A stretch of 55,527 nucleotides of DNA from DASXRC01 sp036506495 (GCA_036506495.1 DASXRQ010000108.1:1-55527); one strand, 5' to 3'. Positions 1-8,095 are shown, counted from the first letter of the stretch. Program-made: numbers and translations. The notes: a model not told the origin generated them from the letters alone.

Positions 1-405
1 GGCAAGCTGCGGCCCGGCAACTGCAAGAGCAAGGTCCACCAGCGGGCCACGCTGGGCATTGGCGGCCGGCGCATCCTGGTCTCCAGGGACTGGTCCGGCA
101 AAACCCTGGCTGACCACCGCGCCGACGCCCGTGCCTGGGTCCGCGCCCTGCTCGGCGTCACCACCGATGCGGCGTCGGCCGAACCGGTCGACGCCTCGCC
201 CGGGGAGCCGGCCCCGATCGCCTGGGAATTGGCCCGACCCGACGACCCCGACGTGCCACCCCTCCAACTGCGGCTGCTCCGGGCGGTCTCCCAACGCGTC
301 GAACATCGCAAGCAACTCGCCGTCGCGCGGGAACGAGCGGGTCCTGCCCCGGAACCCTCGTCCCCCACTCCCCGCCCGCCTGGAAGGAATGACCACAGTG
401 GATAA
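1..405 (+). CDS. RepSA-like replication initiator, C-terminal fragment
   Basis: The open frame enters from the left edge and stops at 403-405, giving 134 residues. The segment GRRILVSRDWSGKTLADHRA followed by an acidic-basic region is typical of the C-terminus of pSAM2/AICE RepSA-type initiators, which nick the element origin and start rolling-circle replication. The catalytic part lies outside the window. The stop overlaps the excisionase start by 17 nt, the usual rep-xis coupling. The family call rests on remembered C-terminal motifs plus context. Confidence 0.7.
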   Translation, partial: GKLRPGNCKSKVHQRATLGIGGRRILVSRDWSGKTLADHRADARAWVRALLGVTTDAASAEPVDASPGEPAPIAWELARPDDPDVPPLQLRLLRAVSQRVEHRKQLAVARERAGPAPEPSSPTPRPPGRNDHSG

Positions 406-589
406 GCAACCCGACGCGTGGCTCACCATCGACCAGGTGGCCGCGACCCTCAACGTCTCGTACTGGACCGTGTACCGGCTGATCAAGGCACGCGAGATCA
501 CCGGCGTGCGCATCGGCCGAGCGCGCCGCGTCGTGCCCGAGTCCGTCGAGGCATACAAGCGGCAACTCATCGAGGAGGCAGCGGCGTAA
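389..589 (+). CDS. xis: Excisionase-like helix-turn-helix protein (Xis)
   Basis: A 66-residue protein with a MerR/excisionase-type winged helix: WLTIDQVAATLNVSYWTVYR at about residues 11-30, followed by RIGRARRVVPESVEAYKR. Such DNA-binding proteins, encoded just before the integrase, direct excision of the element. The ATG at 389 is preceded by GGAAGG (382-387). The gene overlaps the 3' end of the initiator gene, and its stop codon TAA shares its last base with the integrase ATG. A generic helix-turn-helix DNA-binding protein is the only alternative. Confidence 0.85.
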   Translation: MTTVDKQPDAWLTIDQVAATLNVSYWTVYRLIKAREITGVRIGRARRVVPESVEAYKRQLIEEAAA

Positions 590-1866
590 TGCCTCCACCA
601 TCCACCACCACAACACCTGGCGAACCGGGCCGCCGGCTCGGCCGGCGCAACGTCAACGGCGAAGGAAACATTCGGCAACGCCGCGACGGCCGCTGGGAAG
701 GCCGCGCCTGGGTGTTCACCACGGACGGCCGAGAGATCCGCAAGAGCGTCTACGGCACCTCGTGGGACGAGGTGCACCAGAAGCTGACCGTCCTGAAAGC
801 CAAGACGCAGGCCGGCGTGCGGGTCGCTGCGTCGATCCAAAACGTGAGCGAGTTCATGGCGTACTGGCTGCGGGAGGTCGCCGGCGGCCGGGTCCGACCG
901 AGCACGCTACGCACCTACGACTGGCTGTCCCGCTGCTACGTGGTGCCGCTGCTCGGCAACCACCGTCTCGGCAAGCTCCAACCGCCAACCATCCGCACCT
1001 TCCTCAACCGCGCCAAAAACACCTGCCAGTGCTGCGCCCAGGGCAAAGATGCCGCGCGGGTCTCCTCCGGCCACTCGGCTCGGTGCTGCGCCAGGAGGCC
1101 GCGCCAGTGCTGCGAGTCGTACCCCTCCGACGGCACGATCCGCCACCTCCACCGGATGATCCGTGCCGCGCTGCAAGACGCGGTAGTTGACGGCCTCATC
1201 CCCGACAACCCGGCGAGAAACCTGCGCCTCGCGCACAAATACCGGCCGCGGTTCACCCCACTGACGGGGGAGGAGGCCAAGCTGCTTCTCAAGGCCGCGC
1301 GCAATGATCGGCTCTACGCCCTGTACGCGGTCGCCCTCGCCCTCGGGCTGCGTCGCGGTGAAGCGCTCGCCCTCCGATGGGAGGACGTGGACCTGATCGA
1401 CGGCGTCATCTTTGTTCGGCAAACCCTGCAGCGGCTAAGTGGCAAGCTCGTCTTCGGGCCGGTCAAGTCCGACGAATCCGAACGGGTCATCGCGCTGCCG
1501 GGGCCGTGCCGGGACGCGTTGCGCCGGCACCGCGAACGCCAGGCTGCAGAGCGACGCTCACTCGGCGGGAAATGGCGTGACTCGGGACTGGTCTTCGCGT
1601 CGACGGTCGGTACCCCGATCGAACCCCGCAACCTCAACCGGCACTTTGTCGGTCTGCTCGACCGGGCCGGACTCCGCCGCATCCGGTTTCACGATCTCCG
1701 TCACTCGTGCGCGACGCTGCTGTACGAGCAGGGCGTGTCGATCGAAAAGATCCAAGACGTGCTCGGGCACAGCTCCCCGACGATCACTAAGTTGATCTAC
1801 GTAGAGGCCACCAGACAGGCGCAGAAATCGACCACCGACAAGCTGGGTTATCTGTTCGATGGCTGA
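589..1866 (+). CDS. int: Tyrosine site-specific recombinase (integrase)
   Basis: A 425-residue phage-type integrase. The N-terminal AP2-like and SAM-like arm- and core-binding regions occupy about residues 25-230. The catalytic domain shows Arg255 (GLRRGE), the His368-x-x-Arg371 box (FHDLRH), His394 (LGHSS) and the nucleophile Tyr404. A Cys-rich segment lies near residues 145-185 (QCCAQ, RCCARRPRQCCE); it may be a zinc-binding insertion in the core-binding domain, which is unusual. The ATG at 589 overlaps the excisionase stop and follows GAGGAGG. The gene points at tRNA-Lys 62 nt downstream, so that tRNA is probably its attachment site. Confidence 0.95.
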   Translation: MPPPSTTTTPGEPGRRLGRRNVNGEGNIRQRRDGRWEGRAWVFTTDGREIRKSVYGTSWDEVHQKLTVLKAKTQAGVRVAASIQNVSEFMAYWLREVAGGRVRPSTLRTYDWLSRCYVVPLLGNHRLGKLQPPTIRTFLNRAKNTCQCCAQGKDAARVSSGHSARCCARRPRQCCESYPSDGTIRHLHRMIRAALQDAVVDGLIPDNPARNLRLAHKYRPRFTPLTGEEAKLLLKAARNDRLYALYAVALALGLRRGEALALRWEDVDLIDGVIFVRQTLQRLSGKLVFGPVKSDESERVIALPGPCRDALRRHRERQAAERRSLGGKWRDSGLVFASTVGTPIEPRNLNRHFVGLLDRAGLRRIRFHDLRHSCATLLYEQGVSIEKIQDVLGHSSPTITKLIYVEATRQAQKSTTDKLGYLFDG

Positions 1867-1892
1867 CGTTGGGGTCAGATCGAGGGGTCAAC

Positions 1893-1913
1893 GGGCGGTC
1901 CGCGTGTCCGCCC
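1893..1913. terminator. Short GC hairpin between int and tRNA-Lys
   Basis: GGGCGG and CCGCCC pair around a 9-nt loop in the 62-nt gap between the integrase stop and the convergent tRNA-Lys gene. It could end transcripts from either side. There is no U-tract, so the call rests on position and pairing only. Confidence 0.35.
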
Positions 1914-1928
1914 CTGGGGTGTTTTCGC

Positions 1929-1975
1929 TGGTGCGCCGCCAGGGACTCGAACCCCGAACCCGCGGATTAAGAGTC
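1929..1975 (-). other. Predicted attachment site (attR) in the tRNA-Lys 3' half
   Basis: The tRNA region from the anticodon loop (anticodon 1969-1971) to the encoded CCA end faces the integrase gene. Integrases of this family recombine in a 40-50 nt identity segment covering the tRNA 3' half, so that the tRNA is rebuilt intact on integration. The matching attL copy would lie left of the window and cannot be checked here. Confidence 0.5.
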
Positions 1976-2004
1976 CGCTGCTCTGCCAGTTGAGCTAGCG
2001 GCGC
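1929..2004 (-). tRNA. tRNA-Lys (anticodon CTT)
   Basis: A complete 76-nt cloverleaf on the minus strand. The acceptor stem is GCGCCGC paired with GCGGCGC, followed by discriminator A and a genome-encoded CCA (1929-1931). The anticodon loop carries CTT, and the T arm has the GGTTCGAGTCC pattern. It reads AAG codons, the dominant Lys codon in high-GC genomes. The adjoining integrase suggests that the 3' half has been rebuilt by element integration. Confidence 0.95.
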
Positions 2005-2148
2005 TCGCTGACAACGCGAAGAACGATAGCACGCAGGCAAGAGCCGGCCGCAGCCTGCTCGAGCCACCCGAAACACGGCAACCGAACCCCTCGGGCGTCA
2101 CGCATGGTGCACCATGTGCCCAGGAGCCTTGGGTGAAACGGGGGAACC

Positions 2149-3408
2149 ATGGGCCGGCGGGTGTGGGCTGCGTTGGTTGTGCTGTCGGTCGCGGTGCCCG
2201 TGGCTCTCGCCGGCTGTACGAACGGCAAGGCCGCCCGCCTCGCCAACGGCGCGGCGAGCCAGGCCGCGGCCGCCAAGCAGGTCCCGCCCACGTTGGCGAT
2301 CACCCCGCCGGCCGGCGCCAAGAACCTTCCGGTCAGCACCGAGATCGGCACCGCCGTCGCCGGTGGTCACGTCACGTCGGTCACCCTCGTCGACAGCGCC
2401 GGCACCGAGATCGCGGGCCAACTGCGTGCGGACGCGTCCAGCTGGGTGCCGAGCGGGCCGCTCCGGTACGACCGGAGGTACTCCGCGACCGTCGTCGCGA
2501 CGGGCGCCGACGGCCAGACCGCGACGCGAACCACGACCTTCACCACGATGAATGAGCCGGGGAACCGCGTCGGCGCCGGCCTGTACCTGTTCAACGGCAA
2601 CACGTACGGCGTGGCGATGCCGGTCGTCGTCGAGTTCTCGCCCGGCGTACCGGCCAGGTACCGCGCGGGCGTGCAGAAGCGGCTGTTTGTCACCACCCTT
2701 CCGCCCCAGCCGGGCGTCTGGCACTGGGTGGAGAACGGCACGCAGGCGTACTACCGGGCGCCCGAGTACTGGCGGCCGGGCACCAGGCTGACCGTCCGCG
2801 TCGGCCTCGAGGGGCTCCCCATGGGCGGCGGGCGGTACGGCGACTCCGACCGTCGGGCGGCGGTGACGATCGGCAGCAAGCTCGCGCTGGACATCGACAA
2901 CAAAACCAAGCAGATGAAGGTGTACGAGAACGGCAAGCTCACCAGGACCATGCCGGTGAGCCTAGGCAAGCCGAGCACGCCATCGTCGAGCGGCACGATG
3001 GTGATCATGGACAAGCAGGTGACCACGGTCTTCGACACCACCGCCGAACTCGGGCCCGTCGAGGGATACCGCGTCGACATCGCGTACGCCCAGCGGCTGA
3101 CCTGGGGCGGCGAGTTCATCCACGCGGCGCCGTGGTCCGTCGGTGACCAGGGTCACCGGAACGTCTCACACGGCTGCGTCAACATGTCGACGCCGAACGC
3201 CACGTGGTTGTTCGGCAAGACCAAGATCGGCGACCCCGTCATCGTGCGCGGCACCGAGCACCGGCTGGAGCAGGGCAACGGCTGGACCGCGTGGGACATG
3301 TCCTGGGCGGAGTACATCAAAGGCAGCGCGCTGCCCGTGGACGTGCCGGCCGCCGCGGCCCAGCCGGAAGCGACACCGAGCCAGCCCACGCCGGCGCCCA
3401 CCGCCTGA
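2149..3408 (+). CDS. Lipoprotein L,D-transpeptidase (first of a tandem pair)
   Basis: A 419-residue exported lipoprotein. The signal peptide ends in lipobox LAGC (lipidated Cys23). Two Ig-like domains follow at roughly residues 45-235, then a YkuD catalytic domain at about 245-375. The active-site motif is SHGCVNMS with His341 and Cys343. The architecture matches mycobacterial LdtMt2-type enzymes, which make 3-3 cross-links in peptidoglycan and can attach proteins to it. The tail is rich in Pro, Ala and Thr. The start follows a GGGGG-type ribosome-binding site. A close paralogue follows 182 nt downstream, so the pair looks like a tandem duplication. Confidence 0.93.
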   Translation: MGRRVWAALVVLSVAVPVALAGCTNGKAARLANGAASQAAAAKQVPPTLAITPPAGAKNLPVSTEIGTAVAGGHVTSVTLVDSAGTEIAGQLRADASSWVPSGPLRYDRRYSATVVATGADGQTATRTTTFTTMNEPGNRVGAGLYLFNGNTYGVAMPVVVEFSPGVPARYRAGVQKRLFVTTLPPQPGVWHWVENGTQAYYRAPEYWRPGTRLTVRVGLEGLPMGGGRYGDSDRRAAVTIGSKLALDIDNKTKQMKVYENGKLTRTMPVSLGKPSTPSSSGTMVIMDKQVTTVFDTTAELGPVEGYRVDIAYAQRLTWGGEFIHAAPWSVGDQGHRNVSHGCVNMSTPNATWLFGKTKIGDPVIVRGTEHRLEQGNGWTAWDMSWAEYIKGSALPVDVPAAAAQPEATPSQPTPAPTA

Positions 3409-3590
3409 CCCACCGGTCGGCCGATCATGTGGCTGTCCGAACGGACGGGTATCCCCAGCCGTCGGCCCGATACCGGCGGACGTATCGCCCATACGCGAAC
3501 GTGTTTCGCTTCACGCCACGCAACCAAGCCTTGCGGTCGTGCGTCTGTAAGGCACCATGGTCGTCGGGCCGAATCATGTTGAGGGGAAGA

Positions 3591-4841
3591 ATGCGACCAA
3601 GCCGTACCGCCACGCAACCCGGCACGGGTCTGCGCAGCCGACGCCGACGCACGTTCGTGCGCGCGGTGGCGGCGTTCACGCTCGCCGGCGCGCTCGGCTT
3701 GACCGCGGCGTGCAGCAGCGGCGGGGCGACCTGGCGGGCCGCCGGCACGGGCGGTGGCGAGGTCGAGAAGGCGCCCGTCGCGAGCGCCACGATCACGAGC
3801 CCGGCCGCGAACGCGACCGACGTGCCGACCGTGATGGAGGTCGCATTCGAGACCAAGCTCGCCAAGAAGTCCTCGATCGACGTCACCGACGCGGGCGGCG
3901 CGGCCGTGAAGGGCAGCGTCAACAAGGCACACACCAAGTGGGTGCCCTCGCGTCAGCTGAAGTACGGCACGCAGTACACCATCACCGTCAACGCCACCGG
4001 TACCGACGGCAAGACGGCGACCGCCACCAGCGCGTTCACGACTATGGCCACGCCGTCGAAGCAGGTTGCAGTCAGCAGCTTCCTTGGCGACGGGGCGGTG
4101 GTCGGCGTCGGCATGCCGCTGATCGTCAGGTTCAGCCACCCCATCCCGGAGGATTACCGCGACGACGTGCAGCGCCGCATGACGGTCCACAGCAACCCGT
4201 CGCAGGTGGGCGCGTGGCACTGGGTCAGCGGCACCGAGGTGCGCTTCCGCCCGAAGACGTACTGGAAGGCTCACACCGACATCTCGTACCGCATCGCCAC
4301 GAGCGGACTTCCCGTGGGCGACGACTGGTATGGCGCCAACGACCTCACCCTCGATGTCAAGACCGGCTCGTCGTTGACGATGACGGTTGACAACGCGACC
4401 AAGCAAATGACCGTCAAGCGGGACGGCAAGGTGCTGCGGACCATCCCGGTCAGCCTCGGCAAGCCGACGACACCGTCGTCGAGCGGCACGATGCTGGTGA
4501 TCCAGAAGTACCGCAAGACGGTGTTCGACACGTTGGCCGAGCTCGGCCCCAAGGAGGGCTACCGCATCGACATCGAGTACGCCCAGCGGCTGACCTGGGG
4601 TGGCGAGTACATCCACGCGGCGCCGTGGTCGGTCGAACAGCAGGGGAACACGAACGTGTCGCACGGCTGCGTGAACATGTCGATGAGCAACGCCCAGTGG
4701 CTGTTCGGCATAACCAAGGTCGGCGACCCCGTCACGGTCAAGGGCACCGAGCGCTCGCTGCAGCAGTGGAACGGCTGGACCGACTGGAACGTCAGCTGGA
4801 GCCAGTGGGTCAAGGGCAGCGCGCTCCCGGTGAGCAGCTAG
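3591..4841 (+). CDS. Lipoprotein L,D-transpeptidase (second of a tandem pair)
   Basis: A 416-residue paralogue of the preceding gene with the same plan: a long basic N-terminus (RSRRRR), a signal peptide with probable lipidated Cys41 (LTAACSSGG), two Ig-like domains, and a YkuD domain with SHGCVNMS (Cys360). The catalytic domains of the pair are near-identical around the active site, while the N-terminal third has diverged. The ATG at 3591 is chosen because GAGGGGAAG lies just upstream. The frame is open further upstream, but those codons look non-coding. It should cross-link peptidoglycan outside the membrane. The gene converges with the next one, overlapping by 4 nt. Confidence 0.93.
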   Translation: MRPSRTATQPGTGLRSRRRRTFVRAVAAFTLAGALGLTAACSSGGATWRAAGTGGGEVEKAPVASATITSPAANATDVPTVMEVAFETKLAKKSSIDVTDAGGAAVKGSVNKAHTKWVPSRQLKYGTQYTITVNATGTDGKTATATSAFTTMATPSKQVAVSSFLGDGAVVGVGMPLIVRFSHPIPEDYRDDVQRRMTVHSNPSQVGAWHWVSGTEVRFRPKTYWKAHTDISYRIATSGLPVGDDWYGANDLTLDVKTGSSLTMTVDNATKQMTVKRDGKVLRTIPVSLGKPTTPSSSGTMLVIQKYRKTVFDTLAELGPKEGYRIDIEYAQRLTWGGEYIHAAPWSVEQQGNTNVSHGCVNMSMSNAQWLFGITKVGDPVTVKGTERSLQQWNGWTDWNVSWSQWVKGSALPVSS

Positions 4842-5698
4842 GCCGGAAACAGCCACTCCAGGCCGGCGAGGCTCTTGTCGACGTACGCGTCCCGGCTGTT
4901 GTCGAGTCCGTACGCCAGATCCTCGAGCACCGTGCAGCGGGCGTAGAACGCCGCACGCTCGCGGAACCCGGCCGGGTCGGACCCGTATCCGCCGAGGGCC
5001 GCGTCGAGCGCGTCCGGCCCGAGATCCCGCAAGAGCAGGCCGAAGTCGGACGCCGGGTCGGCGATCGCCGCGTCGCTCCAGTCCACGACGCCGGTGACGG
5101 CTCCGGTCGCCGCGTCGACGAGCACGTGCTCGATGCCCAGATCGTTGTGGCTGAAGGCCGCGGCGTACCCGTCGATCGGCGGCGGTACGGCGAGGAACGC
5201 CTCGACCGACCGGCGGTGTGCCGCGGGCACCGTCGGGCGCACGCCGGCGTACGCCTCGGTGGCCTCCCGTAGCCAGTCCGCCGGCGGCGGGTCGTCGACC
5301 TCGACCAGCTCGGCCATCCGCTCGACGGGCGCCGCGTGCAGCGCGGCGAGGAACTCGCCGAGCCGTCGCGCGATCGACTCCCGGTGGACGGGCGCCGACA
5401 CCTCCAGCAGCGGTACGCCGGGGAGCGTGAAGTACGCCAGGCAGCCCTCCTCGGCCACCGCGAACAGCGGCACCGGCACCGCAACGGGCGAGATGTCCGC
5501 GACGGCCCACAGAAGATGGGCCTCGGCCATGACCGCGGTCGCTCGGCGCGCCGGGTCTGGCTCCTTGCGGAAGCGCACGATCAGCTCGCCGTTGACCTCG
5601 TACGTCACGTTGTCGACGCCCTCACCCAACAGCACCACAGAATCGATCGAGTGGGCCGGCATGTGGGCGGCCACGAGGCGCCGGACGAGCCTCTCCAC
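4838..5698 (-). CDS. Aminoglycoside-phosphotransferase-fold kinase (APH family)
   Basis: A 286-residue cytoplasmic phosphotransferase. It has the nucleotide-binding N-lobe (LLGEGVDNVTYEV), the catalytic loop with His184-Asn185-Asp186 (FSHNDLGIEHVL), and the metal-binding Asp206 (GVVDWSDA). Family members phosphorylate aminoglycosides, macrolides or small metabolites; the substrate here cannot be read from the sequence. GTG at 5698 is chosen because a TACCGT box lies exactly 6 nt before it, giving a leaderless architecture. It is a single-gene unit between the transpeptidases and tRNA-His. Confidence 0.85.
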   Translation of the reverse strand: MERLVRRLVAAHMPAHSIDSVVLLGEGVDNVTYEVNGELIVRFRKEPDPARRATAVMAEAHLLWAVADISPVAVPVPLFAVAEEGCLAYFTLPGVPLLEVSAPVHRESIARRLGEFLAALHAAPVERMAELVEVDDPPPADWLREATEAYAGVRPTVPAAHRRSVEAFLAVPPPIDGYAAAFSHNDLGIEHVLVDAATGAVTGVVDWSDAAIADPASDFGLLLRDLGPDALDAALGGYGSDPAGFRERAAFYARCTVLEDLAYGLDNSRDAYVDKSLAGLEWLFPA

Positions 5699-5704
5699 AC
5701 TGTG

Positions 5705-5710
5705 ACGGTA
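5705..5710 (-). promoter_or_regulatory. -10 box TACCGT of a leaderless promoter (APH gene)
   Basis: TACCGT is followed by a 6-nt spacer and then the GTG start at 5698. No Shine-Dalgarno sequence is possible if transcription starts at the GTG, so this box also fixes the start codon. Confidence 0.5.
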
Positions 5711-5746
5711 GACGCAGAACGGGCCGGCGAACCGACCCGTTCACGG

Positions 5747-5823
5747 TGGGGTGATCGAGGGGACTCGAACCCCCGACACCCGGGACCACAACCCGGTGCT
5801 CTACCAGCTGAGCTACGACCACC
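5747..5823 (-). tRNA. tRNA-His (anticodon GTG)
   Basis: A complete minus-strand cloverleaf. The acceptor stem is GTGGTCG paired with CGATCAC. It has an extra 5' G at position -1 (5823), the hallmark of tRNA-His, opposite discriminator C, and CCA is encoded (5747-5749). The anticodon GTG lies at 5787-5789. The T arm GGTTCGAGTCC is intact. Confidence 0.95.
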
Positions 5824-5919
5824 ATGCGCACCCGGGCCCGACGTGACCGGCGAGGTGCCGACCAATGATAGCCGCACGGACGCCGCGAACGCCGACAGGG
5901 TTGCGCCGGACGCCCTCCG

Positions 5920-6510
5920 TCACAGCTCGGCGGCGATCGCCTTGGCCTCGTCGACATCCGGACCCGGCGGCGGCACGAAGATCGTCCGGCGATAGAACTT
6001 GAGCTCCCGGATGCTCTCCCGGATATCGGCGAGCGCGCGGTGGGCCAACCCCTTGGCCGGCTGCCCGAAGTAGACCCGCGGATACCACCGCCGGCAGAGC
6101 TCCTTGACGGACGACACGTCGACCATCCGGTAGTGCAGGTGCGCGTCGAGCCGCGGCATGTCGCGGGCGATGAACCCGCGGTCGGTGGCGATCGAGTTGC
6201 CGCACAACGGGGCCGTCCGCGGATCGCGGACGTGTGCGACGAGGTACTCCATGATCATGTCTTCGGCGTCCGCGAGGGTCACCGACGAGGCACGCACCAG
6301 GTTGGTCAGGCCGGACCGGTCATGCATCTCGCGGACCACCTCCGGCATCCCGGCGAGGGCCGCCTCGTCGGCGTGGATCACCACGTCGACGCCGTCGCCC
6401 AGCACGTTGAGGTCCGGGTCGGTGACCAGCGCCGCCACCTCGATGAGCGCGTCCTTACCGAGGTCGAGCCCGGTCATCTCGCAGTCGACCCAGACCAGAA
6501 GATCAGCCAC
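5920..6510 (-). CDS. orn: Oligoribonuclease
   Basis: A 196-residue DEDDh-family 3'-5' exonuclease that degrades 2-5 nt RNA fragments to mononucleotides, including the pGpG produced from c-di-GMP. Motif I is WVDCEMTGLD with Asp9 and Glu11. Motif II lies around CGNSIATDRGFI. Motif III is HRALADIRESI with the catalytic His and Asp. Length is normal for the family. The GTG start at 6510 has a TAGGCT box 6 nt upstream and no Shine-Dalgarno sequence. It is divergent from the GT87 gene, with only 77 nt between the two starts. Confidence 0.95.
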   Translation of the reverse strand: MADLLVWVDCEMTGLDLGKDALIEVAALVTDPDLNVLGDGVDVVIHADEAALAGMPEVVREMHDRSGLTNLVRASSVTLADAEDMIMEYLVAHVRDPRTAPLCGNSIATDRGFIARDMPRLDAHLHYRMVDVSSVKELCRRWYPRVYFGQPAKGLAHRALADIRESIRELKFYRRTIFVPPPGPDVDEAKAIAAEL

Positions 6511-6516
6511 GGGGAC

Positions 6517-6522
6517 AGCCTA
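6517..6522 (-). promoter_or_regulatory. -10 box TAGGCT of a leaderless promoter (orn)
   Basis: TAGGCT plus a 6-nt spacer precedes the GTG start of orn. The same hexamer lies 7 nt before the starts of murI, rph and the MOSC gene in this window. Confidence 0.55.
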
Positions 6523-6575
6523 CGCGGGGACTCCGACGCATCACCGGCCCGCGGACACGGCGCGGGCGGGGCGGC

Positions 6576-6581
6576 TAGGGT
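6576..6581 (+). promoter_or_regulatory. -10 box TAGGGT of a leaderless promoter (GT87 gene)
   Basis: TAGGGT is followed by 6 nt and the ATG at 6588. The identical box and spacing occur before bcp (11756-11761). Confidence 0.55.
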
Positions 6582-6587
6582 TCGGCC

Positions 6588-7814
6588 ATGTCCTCCCCGC
6601 CGGCGACCGAGGCTCCCGCATCGCGCGGCCACTGGTCAACCGGCACGCCCGCGCGGCTGGTCACCGTCCTCGCGGTCAACGGCGCCGCGGTAGCCTGCCT
6701 CTGGGCGTACGGAAACCGGCACAACTTCTTCGACCTGCGGATCTACGTGTCCGCGATGCGCTGGTGGGTCGACGGCCACGACCTGTACGACTACGTGCAG
6801 CCGGACCGCGTGCAGGGCGCGCTCTACTTCACGTACCCGCCGCTCGCCGCCCTGCTGTTGCGGCCGCTCGCATACGTCCCGGTCGGGGCCACGATCGCCG
6901 TGCTCACCACGGCGACGGTGGCCGCGCTCGCAGTCACGACGTGGTGGCTGGTCGCTCCGGTGGCCGACCGGTTGCGGGTTCCCCGGTGGTACGCCGCCGG
7001 CGTCGCCGTCCCGCTGGCCGTGGTGCTCGAGCCGATGCGGGAGACGCTCGCGTTCGGTCAGATCAACATGCTCCTGATCCTGTTGATCCTGGCGGACCTG
7101 CTCGTGGGCGTACCCCGGAATGCGCGCTGGGCCGGTGCGGGCATCGGGCTGGCGACGGCGCTGAAGCTGGTTCCCGGCATCTTCATCGCCTACCTGCTGG
7201 TGACCAGGCGCGGGCGCGCGGCGGCCGTCGCCGGCGGCACCGCGGTCACCGCGACGCTCGTCGCCGCGGCGCTGACGCCGCGGGCGTCGTGGCAGTTCTG
7301 GACGGACGCGCTGTCGCGGACCGACCGCGTCGGCCGCATCGACTACACCGCCAACCAGTCGCTGCTCGGGCTGTTCGCGCGGTTGTCCGCCCCGGACGAT
7401 CCCAGCTGCGCGGTGTGGCTCGTCGCGGCCGCGCTCGTGGCGGCGTACGGACTCTGGCGGGCCGCCCGCGCCGCGCGGGTGGGCGACGAGGTCGCGGGTC
7501 TGACGCTCGCCGGCCTCGTGGGTGGCCTGATCAGCCCGATCACGTGGGATCACCACCTCTACTGGTTCATACCGGCGCTGGTGGTGCTCGTTGACACGGC
7601 GTTGCCCGGGCCCGGCCGCGGCTTGCGGCCCGCGCCGCTCGGCCTAGCCATCCTGACGTACGCCGTGGCAGCCTTCGGTGTCGTCTCGTTCATCGACTAC
7701 AGCACGACGCGGGGACCGACGGACAGCGTCGGCGAGTTCTTGTTGCGCAACGCGTACGTCCTGCTGGCGCTCGTGTTGGTGGCGGTGCTGCCGGCCCGTT
7801 CGAGCCGTTCGTGA
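6588..7814 (+). CDS. GT87-type membrane mannosyltransferase (DUF2029)
   Basis: A 408-residue polytopic membrane protein with about ten hydrophobic segments. An N-terminal FDLRIYVSAMRWW loop holds the acidic residue expected of the GT-C fold. Families annotated GT87/DUF2029 in actinobacteria are polyprenyl-phosphomannose-dependent alpha-1,2-mannosyltransferases that branch lipomannan and lipoarabinomannan. The repeated Trp-rich loops (TYPPLAALLLRPL, ITWDHHLYWFIPAL) fit this family. The exact acceptor is unknown. The start is fixed by a leaderless TAGGGT box. It is a single-gene unit ending at a strong hairpin (7948-7980). Confidence 0.85.
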   Translation: MSSPPATEAPASRGHWSTGTPARLVTVLAVNGAAVACLWAYGNRHNFFDLRIYVSAMRWWVDGHDLYDYVQPDRVQGALYFTYPPLAALLLRPLAYVPVGATIAVLTTATVAALAVTTWWLVAPVADRLRVPRWYAAGVAVPLAVVLEPMRETLAFGQINMLLILLILADLLVGVPRNARWAGAGIGLATALKLVPGIFIAYLLVTRRGRAAAVAGGTAVTATLVAAALTPRASWQFWTDALSRTDRVGRIDYTANQSLLGLFARLSAPDDPSCAVWLVAAALVAAYGLWRAARAARVGDEVAGLTLAGLVGGLISPITWDHHLYWFIPALVVLVDTALPGPGRGLRPAPLGLAILTYAVAAFGVVSFIDYSTTRGPTDSVGEFLLRNAYVLLALVLVAVLPARSSRS

Positions 7815-7947
7815 TAGATCGCGAGCCGAGAGCCGTTTATACCACACTTGGCCGAAAATAGACAGATCTATCTGGTCGGTCATACTGCGGCTATTATCGG
7901 CGTAACGGAAAGAAACGCCCCCCGTTTCCACCGTTCCCCCCGGCAGG

Positions 7948-7980
7948 GTGGCCCTCCGCGACGCAAACGCGGGGGGCCAC
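7948..7980. terminator. Strong 13-bp hairpin, probable bidirectional terminator
   Basis: Arms at 7948-7960 and 7968-7980 pair over 13 bp with a single G.U, around loop ACGCAAA, in the gap between the convergent GT87 and copCD genes. No U-tract follows, as is common for high-GC actinobacterial terminators. The 90 nt before it (about 7828-7917) is unusually AT-rich and contains TATTAT. Confidence 0.55.
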
Positions 7981-8013
7981 TCGCCTTCCGGCGCCTCCCG
8001 GCCAAGGTCATCG

Positions 8014-8071
8014 CAACTACACGGGCGTTGCGCTCTCCCGCGGAGACGAGGGCACAACTCCCGTGTAGTCG
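8014..8071. terminator. Long imperfect hairpin downstream of copCD
   Basis: 17-nt arms (8014-8030 and 8055-8071, core CTACACGGG / CCCGTGTAG) match at 15 of 17 positions. An inner TCTCC/GGAGA stem extends the structure. It starts 25 nt beyond the minus-strand copCD stop, the position expected of that gene's terminator. Confidence 0.5.
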
Positions 8072-8095
8072 AGTGGACCGGGACCCGCGAGCCGC

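Larger units (their letters stand above)
1..1975 (+). mobile_element. Right end of a pSAM2-type integrative element (AICE), partial
   Basis: Three genes in the canonical order replication initiator - excisionase - tyrosine integrase run toward the 3' end of a tRNA-Lys gene. This is the module that ends actinomycete integrative and conjugative elements of the pSAM2 type. The genes overlap by 17 nt and by one base, so they are probably co-transcribed. The left part of the element (transfer genes, regulators, attL) lies outside the window. Seen: the gene order and the tRNA junction. Inferred: element identity and the boundary inside the tRNA. Confidence 0.8.

Noticed and set aside
3153..5510. 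A 785-codon minus-strand open frame across both transpeptidases
   Set aside because: Composition is Arg/Gly-rich and without recognisable motifs. It overlaps three genes with clear domains.
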